Source: Paenibacillus sabuli (GTDB lineage: Bacteria > Bacillota > Bacilli > Paenibacillales > Paenibacillaceae). From it: a DNA stretch of 64,000 nt. Every line of letters starts with the position of its first letter. Position 1 is the stretch's first letter. The DNA is taken from the NCBI RefSeq assembly GCF_014705605.1, contig NZ_JACXIZ010000020.1:62001-126000 (forward strand), written 5' to 3'. Under the pieces are notes generated by a model, which did not search any database, was not told the origin of the DNA, and saw only the letters and a list, made by a program, of their open reading frames with translations. The position numbers and the translations under genes were made by a program. Of this stretch, positions 51,358 through 60,313 are shown in pieces.

Positions 51358-52926
51358 TTGAAAACATTCACAGAATTCGGCTTGGAGCCGAAGGTTTTGC
51401 AAGCAATCACGGAATTGGGCTTTGAAGAGTCGACGCCCATTCAAGACAAATCGATTCCAATCGCGCTCACGGGCAGCGATCTCATTGGGCAAGCGCAGAC
51501 CGGCACCGGTAAAACTGCTGCATTCGGCATCCCGCTGATCTCCAAAATTCCGCTTAGCGAGGATCGAATTGTCGCCCTCATTATGACCCCGACCCGCGAG
51601 CTGGCGATCCAGGTCGCAGAGGAAATCGGCAAATTGTCGCGCTACAAAGGCACCCGCTCGTTGCCGATCTACGGCGGCCAGGATATCGGGCGCCAGATTC
51701 GGGCGCTGAAGAAGCGGCCGCAAATCATTATCGGCACGCCCGGACGTCTGCTTGACCACATTAACCGCAAGACCATTCGCTTGGACGACGTGCAGACGGT
51801 CGTCTTGGACGAAGCGGATGAGATGCTCGACATGGGCTTCATGGAGGACATTACGAGCATCCTGAGTCTCGTTCCGGAGGAACGCCAGACTATGCTGTTC
51901 TCGGCGACCATGCCTCCTAACATCCAACGTCTGGCACAGCGTTTCTTGAAGGAGCCGCAGCACGTCTCCGTCATTCCCAAAAATATCACCGCACCGCTGA
52001 TCGAGCAGGCCTATATTGAAGTGCACGAGCGTCAAAAGTTCGAGGCGCTCAGCCGGCTGCTCGATATGGAATCCCCGGATCTGGCCATAGTCTTCGGACG
52101 TACGAAGCGCCGGGTCGACGAACTCAGTGAAGCCTTGCAAAAACGCGGATATTCGGCGGACGGCCTGCATGGCGACCTTTCGCAGAATCAGCGCGATAAC
52201 GTCATGCGCAAGTTCCGCGACGGCAGCATAGACGTGCTGGTGGCAACCGACGTCGCCGCGCGCGGCTTGGACGTGTCGGGCGTCTCCCACGTCATCAACT
52301 TCGACCTGCCGCAGGACCCGGAGAGCTATGTCCACCGGATCGGCCGTACCGGTCGCGCCGGCAAGGAAGGGGCCGCATGGTCCTTTGTTACGCCGAGGGA
52401 GACCGACCACCTGCATTTCATCGAGAAGGTCACCCGTCAACGCATCGCCAAAAAACCGCTGCCTAGCATGGCGGAGGCGATCGAGGGCAAGCAACGCATG
52501 ACGGCGGAGCGTCTGCTGGAGATTGTGCAATCCGAGGATTTCAACGAATACAAGGCCAGCTCCATTCAATTGCTGGAGCGCTACGATTCGGTGCATCTGC
52601 TGGCAGCGGCAATGAAGCTCTTGACCGGCGAGAAGAAGGACGTCAGTATTGAACTGACCCCCGAAGATCCGATTCGTGCAAAAAAGCGCAGACCGGATAT
52701 CCGGTCCAGCGGGCGCCGTTTTTCCGGCGGTCCTTTCGGCGGCGGCAATCGCAGCGGCAGCGGCAAGCCGCGCGGACGCGATTCCTATCGCGGCGGCGGT
52801 AGCGGCAGCAGTCGTGGCGGACGCGATTCCTATCGCGGCGGACGGGATTCGTACCGAGGCGGAGACAATCGCAGCAGCGACAATCGCGGCGATTCCCGTC
52901 GGCGCAATGACGACTATGTAAATTGA
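51358..52926 (+). CDS. cshA: DEAD-box RNA helicase, CshA-like
   Basis: 522 residues from TTG 51358, 11 bases after AAGGAG; TATAAT at 51305-51310 is a candidate -10. All motifs are present: Q motif near residue 27, [54 protein letters not shown] and [13 protein letters not shown]. The C-terminal tail is Arg/Gly-rich with GGRDSYRGG repeated, coded by near-identical DNA repeats at about 52776-52860. It remodels mRNA and rRNA with the degradosome and in the cold. Confidence 0.96.
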   Translation: MKTFTEFGLEPKVLQAITELGFEESTPIQDKSIPIALTGSDLIGQAQTGTGKTAAFGIPLISKIPLSEDRIVALIMTPTRELAIQVAEEIGKLSRYKGTRSLPIYGGQDIGRQIRALKKRPQIIIGTPGRLLDHINRKTIRLDDVQTVVLDEADEMLDMGFMEDITSILSLVPEERQTMLFSATMPPNIQRLAQRFLKEPQHVSVIPKNITAPLIEQAYIEVHERQKFEALSRLLDMESPDLAIVFGRTKRRVDELSEALQKRGYSADGLHGDLSQNQRDNVMRKFRDGSIDVLVATDVAARGLDVSGVSHVINFDLPQDPESYVHRIGRTGRAGKEGAAWSFVTPRETDHLHFIEKVTRQRIAKKPLPSMAEAIEGKQRMTAERLLEIVQSEDFNEYKASSIQLLERYDSVHLLAAAMKLLTGEKKDVSIELTPEDPIRAKKRRPDIRSSGRRFSGGPFGGGNRSGSGKPRGRDSYRGGGSGSSRGGRDSYRGGRDSYRGGDNRSSDNRGDSRRRNDDYVN

Positions 52927-53044
52927 TTTCGTAACCGGGGGAGCCCAGGGCCGAGCACCGTGTGCCGGTGCCCGGATGCCTGTGGCTCCGTTTTTCAAAT
53001 AATCGTGCCGCAACATCAGCGAGCGTCCTCGCCGTTTCGCCTTG

Positions 53045-53140
53045 TTACACGCAGAGCGAGCAGCTGATAATGACCAACAAAATAAACAGAACCAGAATTG
53101 CACCAGTAGACGTGAAGCCGCCGTATCCTGCATTGCTCAT
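53045..53140 (-). CDS. YjcZ family sporulation microprotein
   Basis: 31 residues, ATG 53140 preceded 6 bases upstream by GGAGGG. It reads MSNAGYGGFTSTGAILVLF plus a short hydrophobic helix and ends in SCSLCV. The Gly/Ser head followed by one IxVLFILLVII helix is the YjcZ family signature (spore-associated, also called phage-holin-like). CATACGAT on the minus strand (53190-53183) resembles a sporulation sigma-E/K -10. This gene is too short for most gene finders. Confidence 0.9.
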   Translation of the reverse strand: MSNAGYGGFTSTGAILVLFILLVIISCSLCV

Positions 53141-53296
53141 GCAAAACCCTCCTCGTTTGGCTTGGTTGTGTGTGAACAGTACATCGTATGCCGCTGGGTG
53201 CAAGCCGCTTAGACCGTTGCCCAGGCTGCGAAAAATAGGCGGTTAAGACAATAATCCGAACGGTTTTGATAACGTTTCCGCACGGGGGGATCGAGA

Positions 53297-54133
53297 ATGG
53301 AAATGAGAGGCCTCATGGGGGGCTTTTACAAAATCTCGGAGTGGATCATGCGCTTGTCCGTAACAAATTTGCTATGGATCATTTGCTCCATTCCGTTTGT
53401 TTTCGTGTTGGGAGTGGCCTTGCTGGCCTCGACCGACGAGAACCAGTTGCTATCGAGTCTGATTCTGGCGGCAATTCTTGCACCTTTCACTTTTTTTCCT
53501 GCAACCGCCGCGCTTTATACGGTCGTGCGCAAGTGGGTGATGGGCGAGGTAGACGCGCCGCTGCTGCGCACGTTTTTTCGCGGCTACAAGGAAAACTACC
53601 TGCAAAGCATGCTCGGCGGATTGCTTTACACGGCTCTGATCGTCATTATGTTTGTCGATTACCGGGTTTACCTGGACGAGCTCAATTCCTTCCAAATCCT
53701 CTCGTACGTGTTTATCGGGTTAATCATCTTGCTTTTTGTCTCAATGTTCAACTACTTCTCCATGATGGTGCATTATCACATGAAGACACTTCAATTGTTG
53801 AAAAATGCGATTCTCATTACGATCGGCAAGCCGTTTCGGTCACTGTCGACGGTCATTGTGAGCGGGGCCATCGTTTATTTCAGCTTCCAGTTTACGTTCT
53901 TGATTCCGTTTTTTATGGGCAGCATGATTGCGCTGTTTTCGTTTTACAACTTTCACCTGATCTACCTCAAGCTCAAAGAGCAGCAGGAGCGGCTGGCCGC
54001 CGAACAGGATGAAGAAGAGCAAGACGACGAGGACAAGCGCTTGAACGAGTTGGAGGAACGCTCGGACGAGCCACGCAAGCTGCCGGGCGAGGAGCCAAGG
54101 CGCGAGGATGAACGGCCGAACGAGCGCGGCTGA
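53297..54133 (+). CDS. YesL-like (DUF624) membrane protein
   Basis: 278 residues, ATG start after GGGGGATCGAG. Five membrane segments (about residues 23-40, 52-72, 108-125, 135-155, 190-212) with the DUF624 block ATAALYTVVRKWVMGEVDAPLLRTFFRGYKENY split over residues 68-101. The C-terminal 50 residues are a charged, Glu-rich tail (EQDEEEQDDEDKRLNELEER). YesL proteins often sit near sugar ABC genes, but none is here. Confidence 0.8.
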   Translation: MEMRGLMGGFYKISEWIMRLSVTNLLWIICSIPFVFVLGVALLASTDENQLLSSLILAAILAPFTFFPATAALYTVVRKWVMGEVDAPLLRTFFRGYKENYLQSMLGGLLYTALIVIMFVDYRVYLDELNSFQILSYVFIGLIILLFVSMFNYFSMMVHYHMKTLQLLKNAILITIGKPFRSLSTVIVSGAIVYFSFQFTFLIPFFMGSMIALFSFYNFHLIYLKLKEQQERLAAEQDEEEQDDEDKRLNELEERSDEPRKLPGEEPRREDERPNERG

Positions 54134-54145
54134 GTACGGGGCGAG

Positions 54146-54174
54146 TTTACTTTTTGCGGTAAACCGACTATAAT
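54146..54174 (+). promoter_or_regulatory. Promoter of 6S RNA
   Basis: TTTACT (54146-54151), 17 bases, TATAAT (54169-54174), placing the start at about 54181. Confidence 0.7.
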
Positions 54175-54180
54175 ATCAAG

Positions 54181-54372
54181 TGTATCCTGCGATGTTTGTT
54201 ACGGCTTTCCGTTGTTTTGAACCAATGGCTGTTTCACGGGAGTTCTAGATTGAGACGCTGCTGTCATGCCCCCGAAAAGGGACTTCAAATATGCGTTTTT
54301 GCGGACACCCACCTGCGAGAGCGGGTTCAGAAACAATCAGGTCGGACGGCATTCGCGGGTTCCCATACTCCT
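54181..54372 (+). ncRNA. ssrS: 6S RNA
   Basis: About 190 bases with no reading frame but the 6S layout: the ends pair (CCTGCGATG near 54185 with CATTCGCGGG near 54350, plus GTAT/ATAC), the 5' side has GATGTTTGTTAC and TTTTGAACCA, and the 3' side has CACCCACCTGC, GCGGGTTCAG and CGGACGGC, the blocks conserved in Firmicute 6S RNAs. Predicted to fold into a long interrupted hairpin with a central bubble that mimics an open promoter and binds sigma-A RNA polymerase in stationary phase. Promoter and terminator fit. Confidence 0.83.
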
Positions 54373-54376
54373 TGTG

Positions 54377-54412
54377 ACGGTTTTTCCGCTGCGTTGGGAA
54401 GACCGTTCATTT
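54377..54412 (+). terminator. Hairpin after 6S RNA
   Basis: ACGGTTTTTCC (54377) pairs with GGGAAGACCGT (54396-54406), two G-T pairs, followed by TCATTTTA. It would end 6S RNA upstream of the DUF1499 gene. Confidence 0.6.
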
Positions 54413-54511
54413 TATGCGACGGATTGAAAATTTTTGAAGAACGCTTTCATAAAAATGCAAGGCGAAGGCGGGCAATTGTTTTTACATAGATATTGGAGGG
54501 GGAGATGGTCG

Positions 54512-54904
54512 TTGCTAAAGCGGACGCTGATCGGACTGCTGCGCAGCTTCGAGCAGACAGGTGACAAGGCGAAGGATCCGATGTTGAAATCGCATTTTTA
54601 CAAAATGTCGAAGGAAAAAGCATGGGTGGAAGTGGTCTCCACGCTAAAAAAAATGCAAGGCTACAAGGTGCTCCATGAGGTGGAATCGGTCGGAGAAATC
54701 GTAGTGGAAAAACGGACGGTCACGGGACGGACCATGGACATTACAGTCTCGCTGATCGGTGTCAACCCGCTCACAACGGCTGTCGATATTTATTCCGCTT
54801 CGCGCGGCTCTCTTGGCGACCTGGGGTCCAATTATCGCGTTATTCTTGACATCTACCGCACGCTTGACAAGCGATTGTCCGCTTACAAGGTGAGCAGCGC
54901 ATAG
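54512..54904 (+). CDS. DUF1499 family protein
   Basis: 130 residues from TTG 54512, with GGAGGGGGA 8 bases upstream; an ATG at 54504 is out of frame. The closing block AVDIYSASRGSLGDLGSN with RVILDIYRTLDKRL is the DUF1499 signature. It is a soluble alpha/beta protein of unknown function and lies downstream of 6S RNA, with which it may share readthrough. Confidence 0.75.
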   Translation: MLKRTLIGLLRSFEQTGDKAKDPMLKSHFYKMSKEKAWVEVVSTLKKMQGYKVLHEVESVGEIVVEKRTVTGRTMDITVSLIGVNPLTTAVDIYSASRGSLGDLGSNYRVILDIYRTLDKRLSAYKVSSA

Positions 54905-54912
54905 CACGCAAA

Positions 54913-54947
54913 AAAGCGAGGAAGGAAGTCCTTCACTCGCTTTATTT
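54913..54947 (+). terminator. Intrinsic terminator after DUF1499 gene
   Basis: AAAGCGAG...CTCGCTTT with an inner GAAGG/CCTTC stem, then TTTATTT. Confidence 0.8.
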
Positions 54948-55066
54948 GCGCAAAAATTAGCGCCAAGGCGAAACGGCGAGGCCGTCCTTTAAGCCCGAGT
55001 CCGTTTCGTTCCGAGAAAATTAGATAAGTGTAGGCGAAATCATATACTTTCTATATTTTTAAGGCG

Positions 55067-55585
55067 TTAAGCAAGCGCCCGAACAGCCGTCAACGCTTTT
55101 TCATAGTCCGGATGCTCGGTCATCTCACCCAATACTTCAACATATTGAATCGTATCATTCGCATCAATGACGAAAATCGCGCGCATGTCCAGCTTCAATT
55201 CTTGAATCAGAACGCCGTATGCTTTGCCGAAGTGATTGTCCTTGTAATCCGACAACATCACGATCTTATCCACGCCAGCCGCACCGCACCAGCGGGATTG
55301 AGCGAAGGGCAGGTCGGCGCTCACGGTTAGGACCACCACGCCATCACCCAGAGAAGCGGCCTCTTCGTTGAAGCGACGCGTCTGAGCGTCACATACGCCC
55401 GTATCGATTGAGGGGACGACGCTGACCAGCTTGACCTTGCCGGCATAATCCTTGAGCGAAGCGACGTCCACCAACGATTTATTCAATTGAAAATCAGGGG
55501 CCTTGTCCCCTTTTTTCAATTCCGGTCCTACCAATGTGATCGGGTTGCCTTTCAGCGTTGCCACGCCAGTACGTTCTTGCGTCAT
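55067..55585 (-). CDS. tpx: Thiol peroxidase (Tpx)
   Basis: 172 residues, ATG start 8 bases after GAGGAGGA. Atypical 2-Cys peroxiredoxin: peroxidatic C65 in DTGVCDAQT and resolving C100 in SRWCGAAG, both as in Tpx. It reduces hydrogen and alkyl peroxides with thioredoxin in the cytoplasm. It is a single gene; the facing rhomboid gene is divergent. Confidence 0.96.
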   Translation of the reverse strand: MTQERTGVATLKGNPITLVGPELKKGDKAPDFQLNKSLVDVASLKDYAGKVKLVSVVPSIDTGVCDAQTRRFNEEAASLGDGVVVLTVSADLPFAQSRWCGAAGVDKIVMLSDYKDNHFGKAYGVLIQELKLDMRAIFVIDANDTIQYVEVLGEMTEHPDYEKALTAVRALA

Positions 55586-55705
55586 AATATGCTTCCTCCT
55601 CGTATAGATGTAATTGCTGCCAGCACCATTATAAGCCTATTAAAACCTGAATGTCCAATTCATATGAACATGAAGAGAGCAAACTACACGGACGGAGGAA
55701 GACGC

Positions 55706-56305
55706 ATGATTTTTATTCGCTATGAGAGCTTCCAAGCTTATCTCAAGCTTTACCCGATTACATCTGCGATTCTCGGATTGAACCTGCTGCTGTTTATTCT
55801 GTCGCAAATCGTAGGCCTTCCTTTGCTGGAGTTTGGCGCATTTATCCAGATGCCTGCCGATCCCTATGGTTTGATTGAGCCTTGGCGATATGTGACGTCG
55901 CAATTTTTGCATTTGAGCTGGCAGCATATTCTGTTCAATTGCTTTTCCATCCTTGTGTTTGCTCCGCCCTTGGAGCGGCTGCTCGGATCGCTTCGGTACC
56001 TGGTGTTCTATCTGCTATGCGGAATCGTAGGCAATCTGTTCAGCGCGTTGTGGGGACCGGCGTGGCTCGTGTCTGCCGGGGCATCGGGCGCCATCTATGG
56101 GGTATTCGGCGCCTATCTCAATCTGGCTTTGATCCGCAAGGATATGCTGGATGCGGCATCTCGAAAAACCGTCTACACGATTTTGATTCTGGGCATCGTC
56201 TTTTCGTTTATGACGGTCACGCGCGTGAACATCCTTGCGCATGTAGGCGGTCTTGCGGCCGGCTTTGCGCTGTACGCGCCGTTTGCAGCGCGTGTGCGGC
56301 GATAG
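55706..56305 (+). CDS. Rhomboid family intramembrane serine protease
   Basis: 199 residues from ATG 55706, 7 bases after GGAGG. Six membrane segments; catalytic S127 in SAGASGAIYGVFG and H179 in ILAHVGGLAAG form the dyad; EPWRYVTSQFLHLSWQHILFN is the L1-loop block. It cleaves membrane helices inside the bilayer. The LysR gene follows after 42 bases. Confidence 0.93.
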   Translation: MIFIRYESFQAYLKLYPITSAILGLNLLLFILSQIVGLPLLEFGAFIQMPADPYGLIEPWRYVTSQFLHLSWQHILFNCFSILVFAPPLERLLGSLRYLVFYLLCGIVGNLFSALWGPAWLVSAGASGAIYGVFGAYLNLALIRKDMLDAASRKTVYTILILGIVFSFMTVTRVNILAHVGGLAAGFALYAPFAARVRR

Positions 56306-56347
56306 AGGCGGCTCTAAGGGGACCCCGGGCAGGGAGGTTTAGACAGG

Positions 56348-57244
56348 ATGGAACTTCGTCAGCTGCACTACTTTCTCAAGGTAGCCAAAAAAGAGCATGT
56401 CACAAAAGCGGCAGCAGAACTTCATGTCGCGCAATCGGCCATCAGCCGGCAGATCCATCAGTTGGAGCAGGAGCTCGGAGTGGAGCTGTTCGGTCAAAAA
56501 GGCCGCAATCTTCAGCTCACGCCAGTAGGCCGGCTGTTTGCAAAGCGCATTGAATCGGTGCTCACCGATTTGGAGCGGGCCGTCGTCGAGCTTCACGAAT
56601 TTATCGATCCGGAGATGGGGGAGATTCGGCTTGGATTTCCCCATAGTCTGGGCGTTCAGATGGTACCGCAGATGATTTCGGATTTTCGGAAGCTTCACCC
56701 GAATGTGAAATTTAAATTCAAGCAGGGCACCTACCATTCCCTGATTGCCGATGTGGTCACAGGCGAGGTGGATCTGGCGTTGATCTCTCCCTGTCCCGAA
56801 CGTCACGAGCTGATAAACGGTGATTTGCTGCTGACGGAGGAGCTTTATGCCGTACTGCCGCCCAATCACGAGCTGGCCGAGAGGCGCGCCATTGCATTGG
56901 CGGAGCTGAGCGAAGAGGCGTTTGTGCTGTTTGGCGAAGGCTATTCGCTGCGGCCGATCGTGTGGGAAGCATGCCGCAATGCCGGCTTTACCCCCAAGGT
57001 CAGCTTTGAAAGCGAAGAGACGGAGACCATCCGCGGCCTGGTGGCCGCAGGTATGGGCGTCAGTGTGCTGCCGGATATGGCGCTTCAGCACCTGAGCGGG
57101 CCGTTGCAGCCGGCCAAAGTACGAATCAGCAGTCCCGAGGTTACACGGACGATCGGACTGATTCAAAAAAAATCGCAAGCCTTATCGCTTGTGTCCAAAG
57201 TGTTCCATCATTTCTTGGTAGATTATTTTCCGGCCGACAGATGA
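56348..57244 (+). CDS. LysR family regulator, GltC-like
   Basis: 298 residues, ATG start after GGGAGG. N-terminal winged helix MELRQLHYFLKVAKKEHVTKA with AQSAISRQIHQLEQELG; the effector domain closely follows Bacillus GltC (GEIRLGFPHSLGVQMVPQMI, GYSLRPIVWEACRNAGF). GltC activates glutamate synthase in response to 2-oxoglutarate and glutamate. No gltAB is in the window. The closeness to amtB (1.6 kb) suggests nitrogen control, but only as inference. Confidence 0.9.
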   Translation: MELRQLHYFLKVAKKEHVTKAAAELHVAQSAISRQIHQLEQELGVELFGQKGRNLQLTPVGRLFAKRIESVLTDLERAVVELHEFIDPEMGEIRLGFPHSLGVQMVPQMISDFRKLHPNVKFKFKQGTYHSLIADVVTGEVDLALISPCPERHELINGDLLLTEELYAVLPPNHELAERRAIALAELSEEAFVLFGEGYSLRPIVWEACRNAGFTPKVSFESEETETIRGLVAAGMGVSVLPDMALQHLSGPLQPAKVRISSPEVTRTIGLIQKKSQALSLVSKVFHHFLVDYFPADR

Positions 57245-57304
57245 CAGGAGTGCTTGCCTCGTTCAGGGGCGGCATGCATAATGTACTCCGGAAAATGCGG
57301 CCGT

Positions 57305-57343
57305 AAAAAACCACGAGGCCTTCGATGGCCTCGTGGTTTTTTT
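57305..57343. terminator. Bidirectional terminator between lysR and yugP
   Basis: AAAAAACCACGAGGCC-TTCGAT-GGCCTCGTGGTTTTTTT. Perfect stem with T-runs on both strands; serves both convergent genes. Confidence 0.94.
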
Positions 57344-57347
57344 GAGC

Positions 57348-58031
57348 TTATTCTCGGCTGGAGGTGAAAATCATGATGTACTTCAGCAGCTCCAGCAGCG
57401 AGATCAGAGCGGCGGCGACATAGGTAAGCGCGGCGGCGTTGAGCACCTTGGCGACCCCGCGTTCCTCCTCGCCGGTGATGAAGCCCTCGGAAACCATCAG
57501 ATCGCGCGCGCGGCTGCTGGCATTGAACTCGACCGGCAGGGTAACGAGCTGAAAGGCGACCACTGCGGAGAAGAAGATAATGCCGAGTCCAATCAGGTTC
57601 ATCGATTGAAACAGGAAGCCTGCGATAAGCAAAAACGGCGCTATGCCGGAGGTCAGGTTCACGACCGGGAACATCCGGTGCCGCAGCACAAGCATCGGAT
57701 AGTGCGCGCTATGCTGGATGGCATGGCCGACCTCATGACAGGCGACCGAGACGGCCGAGATCGAATTCTCGTAGTAGACAGGCTCCGACAGGCGTACAAC
57801 CCGGTTCATCGGATCGTAATGGTCGGAGAGTCGGCCTGGGACCGGTTCGATTGGCACGTCCTGCAGGCCGTTGCGATCCAGCATGCGACGAGCTGCCTCG
57901 TAGCCGGTCAGCCCGCTCATCGTCCGCACTTCCGCCCATTTATTGAAGGTGCCTTTGACTCGGAACTGAGCCCATACGGAGATGATGAACGCGATGATGA
58001 TCAAAAAATCCATCGGGTGAAAGAAAAGCAT
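57348..58031 (-). CDS. yugP: YugP-type zinc metallopeptidase
   Basis: 227 residues, ATG start 9 bases after GGAGG. H99-E100-x-x-H103 (CHEVGHAIQH) is the zinc-peptidase motif; membrane helices lie at residues 8-22, about 118-145, 148-165 and 200-220. It matches the Bacillus YugP family (neutral membrane metallopeptidase). It follows the MerR gene by 39 bases on the same strand, so it is the regulator's likely target or partner. Confidence 0.93.
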   Translation of the reverse strand: MLFFHPMDFLIIIAFIISVWAQFRVKGTFNKWAEVRTMSGLTGYEAARRMLDRNGLQDVPIEPVPGRLSDHYDPMNRVVRLSEPVYYENSISAVSVACHEVGHAIQHSAHYPMLVLRHRMFPVVNLTSGIAPFLLIAGFLFQSMNLIGLGIIFFSAVVAFQLVTLPVEFNASSRARDLMVSEGFITGEEERGVAKVLNAAALTYVAAALISLLELLKYIMIFTSSRE

Positions 58032-58070
58032 CGTTTGTTCGCCTCCACTTGGAATAATTCAAAAGTTGGA

Positions 58071-58505
58071 TTACAGAAATGGACCTTTGCCGAGCAGCAG
58101 CATCAGCGCTTCAATGCAAGCCGCGGTCTGCGGCATCAGCTTGTTGACGACGCGTTTGGCTTGCTGCGGCTTGAGTTGCTCGATCACCGGCTCAAGCTCT
58201 TGCACCTCGCGCTGCAATTGCTCCAGGTGGAGCTGCAAGTCGGTCAGCTTTTTCGACACCTGCTCTTCTGACGTTACTTTGCTCCAGACGTCCAAGGTCG
58301 CTTTAATTTCGTCCAGCGAATATTTCTCTCGCTTCAATTGTTCAATACGCTTCAGTCGCGTCAAGGTTTCGTCATTATAGAGGCGATAATTTTTCGCCGA
58401 GCGCCGGCACGGCTCGAGCAGTCCGATCGAGGTGTAAAAATCGATCGTTCGAGGGCTGACATCAGCCAGCTTGGCTAGCTGACCGATTCGATACGTAGCC
58501 TGCAT
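58071..58505 (-). CDS. MerR family transcriptional regulator
   Basis: 144 residues from ATG 58505; the frame is open 13 codons farther, but MerR proteins start directly at YRIGQLAKLADVS. The winged helix has PRTIDFYTSIGLL and RLYNDETLTRLKRIEQLK; a long coiled-coil-like part (KKLTDLQLHLEQLQREVQEL) follows. No cysteine-rich metal site is seen. The tail CIEALMLLLGKG is hydrophobic. It heads the MerR-YugP unit, with a promoter at 58554-58583. Confidence 0.9.
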   Translation of the reverse strand: MQATYRIGQLAKLADVSPRTIDFYTSIGLLEPCRRSAKNYRLYNDETLTRLKRIEQLKREKYSLDEIKATLDVWSKVTSEEQVSKKLTDLQLHLEQLQREVQELEPVIEQLKPQQAKRVVNKLMPQTAACIEALMLLLGKGPFL

Positions 58506-58553
58506 ATCCCCATCTTCATCACCTTCCTCGCCTGTACAATTCATTCTAATCTT

Positions 58554-58583
58554 ATGATACCCAAACTAGAACCATACAGTCAA
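58554..58583 (-). promoter_or_regulatory. Promoter of the merR-yugP unit
   Basis: On the minus strand TTGACT (58583-58578), 18 bases, TATCAT (58559-58554). The lengthened spacer suits MerR-type regulation, which untwists long spacers. Confidence 0.5.
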
Positions 58584-58749
58584 ACGTTACAGTTTTATAG
58601 AGGAAACAGTTGTGAAAATTGTATGACATCAGAAATGGTAATGCGCTTTCATCGGTATTCGGGGGTCGAGCGGCCAATAGTGCATTCTTCCTGGTCGGGT
58701 GTAATTTACGAAAGATTCGAACAATTTTAACCACTTTTATCGTCCAAAC

Positions 58750-58766
58750 CGTAAAAAAACTTAACA
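58750..58766 (+). promoter_or_regulatory. GlnR/TnrA-like box upstream of amtB
   Basis: CGTAA-N7-TAACA fits TGTNA-N7-TNACA with one mismatch. It lies about 70 bases before the amtB -35. The surrounding stretch (58545-58835) between merR and amtB is AT-rich and holds no gene. Confidence 0.35.
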
Positions 58767-58835
58767 TTTGATCCTCGGGATGAGGCGAACGTTAGAGTTT
58801 CGAGCAACTTTTTTTGTAAAAATTCAAAAAGGTTA

Positions 58836-58864
58836 TTGTCAAACCGAGTAGTTCTGACTATAAT
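58836..58864 (+). promoter_or_regulatory. Promoter of amtB
   Basis: TTGTCA (58836-58841), 17 bases, TATAAT (58859-58864), 56 bases before the GTG start. Confidence 0.75.
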
Positions 58865-58920
58865 GGCATTAAGTCTTTCCTCATATGTTAGAAAACATCA
58901 CAATCAAGGGAGTGGTCGTA

Positions 58921-60282
58921 GTGGTCAAAAAAGTCAGTTTAACTCTAGGTGCGTTGTTGTTGCTTTTCCCAACAATGGCGTTAGCGGCACCGTCTACTGA
59001 AATGCTTGATATTGGTCTTAACTCACTTTGGGTTATGCTGGCGGCAGTTCTCGTCATTCTAATGCAAGGCGGCTTTATTCTTCTCGAAGCGGGTTCGACC
59101 CGGATGAAAAATGCTGGTCACGTAGCGGGCAAAACAATCTTTACCTTCGGCCTTGGTTCGCTGATTTATTGGGCGATTGGTTACGGATTCGCATTTGGCG
59201 GTGATGGCAATCTGTTCATCGGCCTCGGCGACTTCTTCTACAATCCGCCTGTTCTGTACGAAGGCGAAGCTGGTGGACTGTCCAGCCCGATCTTCTTCGT
59301 CTTCCAACTGGCGTTCGCAACGATCTCGCTCACGATCGCATTTGGCGGATTCGCGGAGCGCGCCAAGCTGTCGTCGTACATGATCTTCACGGTCGTCTAC
59401 ATCGGCATCATCTACCCGATCGTCGCGCACTGGATCTGGGGCGGCGGCTGGCTGGCTGAGGACGGCGCACAAGACTTCGCAGGCTCGACTGTTGTTCACT
59501 TGTCCGGTGCGATCGCTGCAATGGCGGCGACGATCCTGCTGAAACCACGGATCGGCAAGTTTAACAAGGACGGCTCTGCCAATGACATCGCCGGTCACAA
59601 CCAAGTTTATACGGCGCTTGCTGTACTGTTGCTGTGGGTTGGTTGGTTCGGTTTTAATGCAGGCAGCACCGTCGCTGTTGGGGATGGATTCTTCGGTTAT
59701 GTTGCTTTCAATACCCAACTGGCAGCCGGTGCCGGTGCGGTTGCGGCGCTGCTGATTACTTGGATGGTGCTTGGCAAAGCAGACATCGTCACGATGCTCA
59801 ACGGCGCACTCGCCGGTCTGGTCGCAATTACTGCGTCCTGTGCTTTCGTAGAACCTTGGGCGGCTGTCGTTATCGGTTTGATCGCCGGCGTACTGGTATT
59901 CGGAAGCCAGAAGTTTTTCGAAAAAATGAAGGTCGACGATCCGATCTTCGCCTTGTCGGTGCACGGTGCGGCTGGCATCTGGGGTACACTCGCCAATGGT
60001 TTCTTTGCAACTCCTGAGCTGGCTGAGACGGCCGGTGTAGGCAAAGCAGGTCTGTTCTACGGCGGTGGCGCTGGTCAGCTGTGGGTGCAATTCGAAAGTG
60101 TCGTCGTCTGCGGCGCATTCGTGTTCGTCGCATCGTTCATCGTACTGGCAATTATCAAAGCCGTCATTGGCTTCCGCGTGACGGAAGAGCAAGAAATCAT
60201 CGGTCTTGACCTGAGTGAGCATGGCACGTACGGCTACCCGGAGCAAATGAAAAAAGCTGCTCAGCAAAACCTGAATTCCTGA
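58921..60282 (+). CDS. amtB: Ammonium transporter
   Basis: 453 residues from GTG 58921, 9 bases after AAGGGAG; upstream ATG 58885 lacks a ribosome binding site. A signal peptide (about 22 residues ending ALAA) precedes 11 membrane helices. Blocks ILMQGGFILLEAGSTRMKNAG, AHWIWGGGWLA, DFAGSTVVHLSGAIAAMAA and FALSVHGAAGIWGTLANGFF include the twin-His pore. It carries ammonium/ammonia. No glnK follows; a GlnD-like protein does. Confidence 0.97.
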   Translation: MVKKVSLTLGALLLLFPTMALAAPSTEMLDIGLNSLWVMLAAVLVILMQGGFILLEAGSTRMKNAGHVAGKTIFTFGLGSLIYWAIGYGFAFGGDGNLFIGLGDFFYNPPVLYEGEAGGLSSPIFFVFQLAFATISLTIAFGGFAERAKLSSYMIFTVVYIGIIYPIVAHWIWGGGWLAEDGAQDFAGSTVVHLSGAIAAMAATILLKPRIGKFNKDGSANDIAGHNQVYTALAVLLLWVGWFGFNAGSTVAVGDGFFGYVAFNTQLAAGAGAVAALLITWMVLGKADIVTMLNGALAGLVAITASCAFVEPWAAVVIGLIAGVLVFGSQKFFEKMKVDDPIFALSVHGAAGIWGTLANGFFATPELAETAGVGKAGLFYGGGAGQLWVQFESVVVCGAFVFVASFIVLAIIKAVIGFRVTEEQEIIGLDLSEHGTYGYPEQMKKAAQQNLNS

Positions 60283-60313
60283 TTAAGCTTGACATGAGGG
60301 GAGAGAGCGCGGA

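Noticed and set aside
53266-54012. 248-codon frame over the YesL-like gene
   Set aside because: It is in a different frame on the same strand, and only the frame at 53297 has the membrane helices and DUF624 blocks.
58611-58628. TGTGA-N8-TGACA as a second GlnR/TnrA box
   Set aside because: The spacing is 8 instead of 7 bases and it lies over 200 bases upstream of the amtB -35; the box at 58750 fits better.
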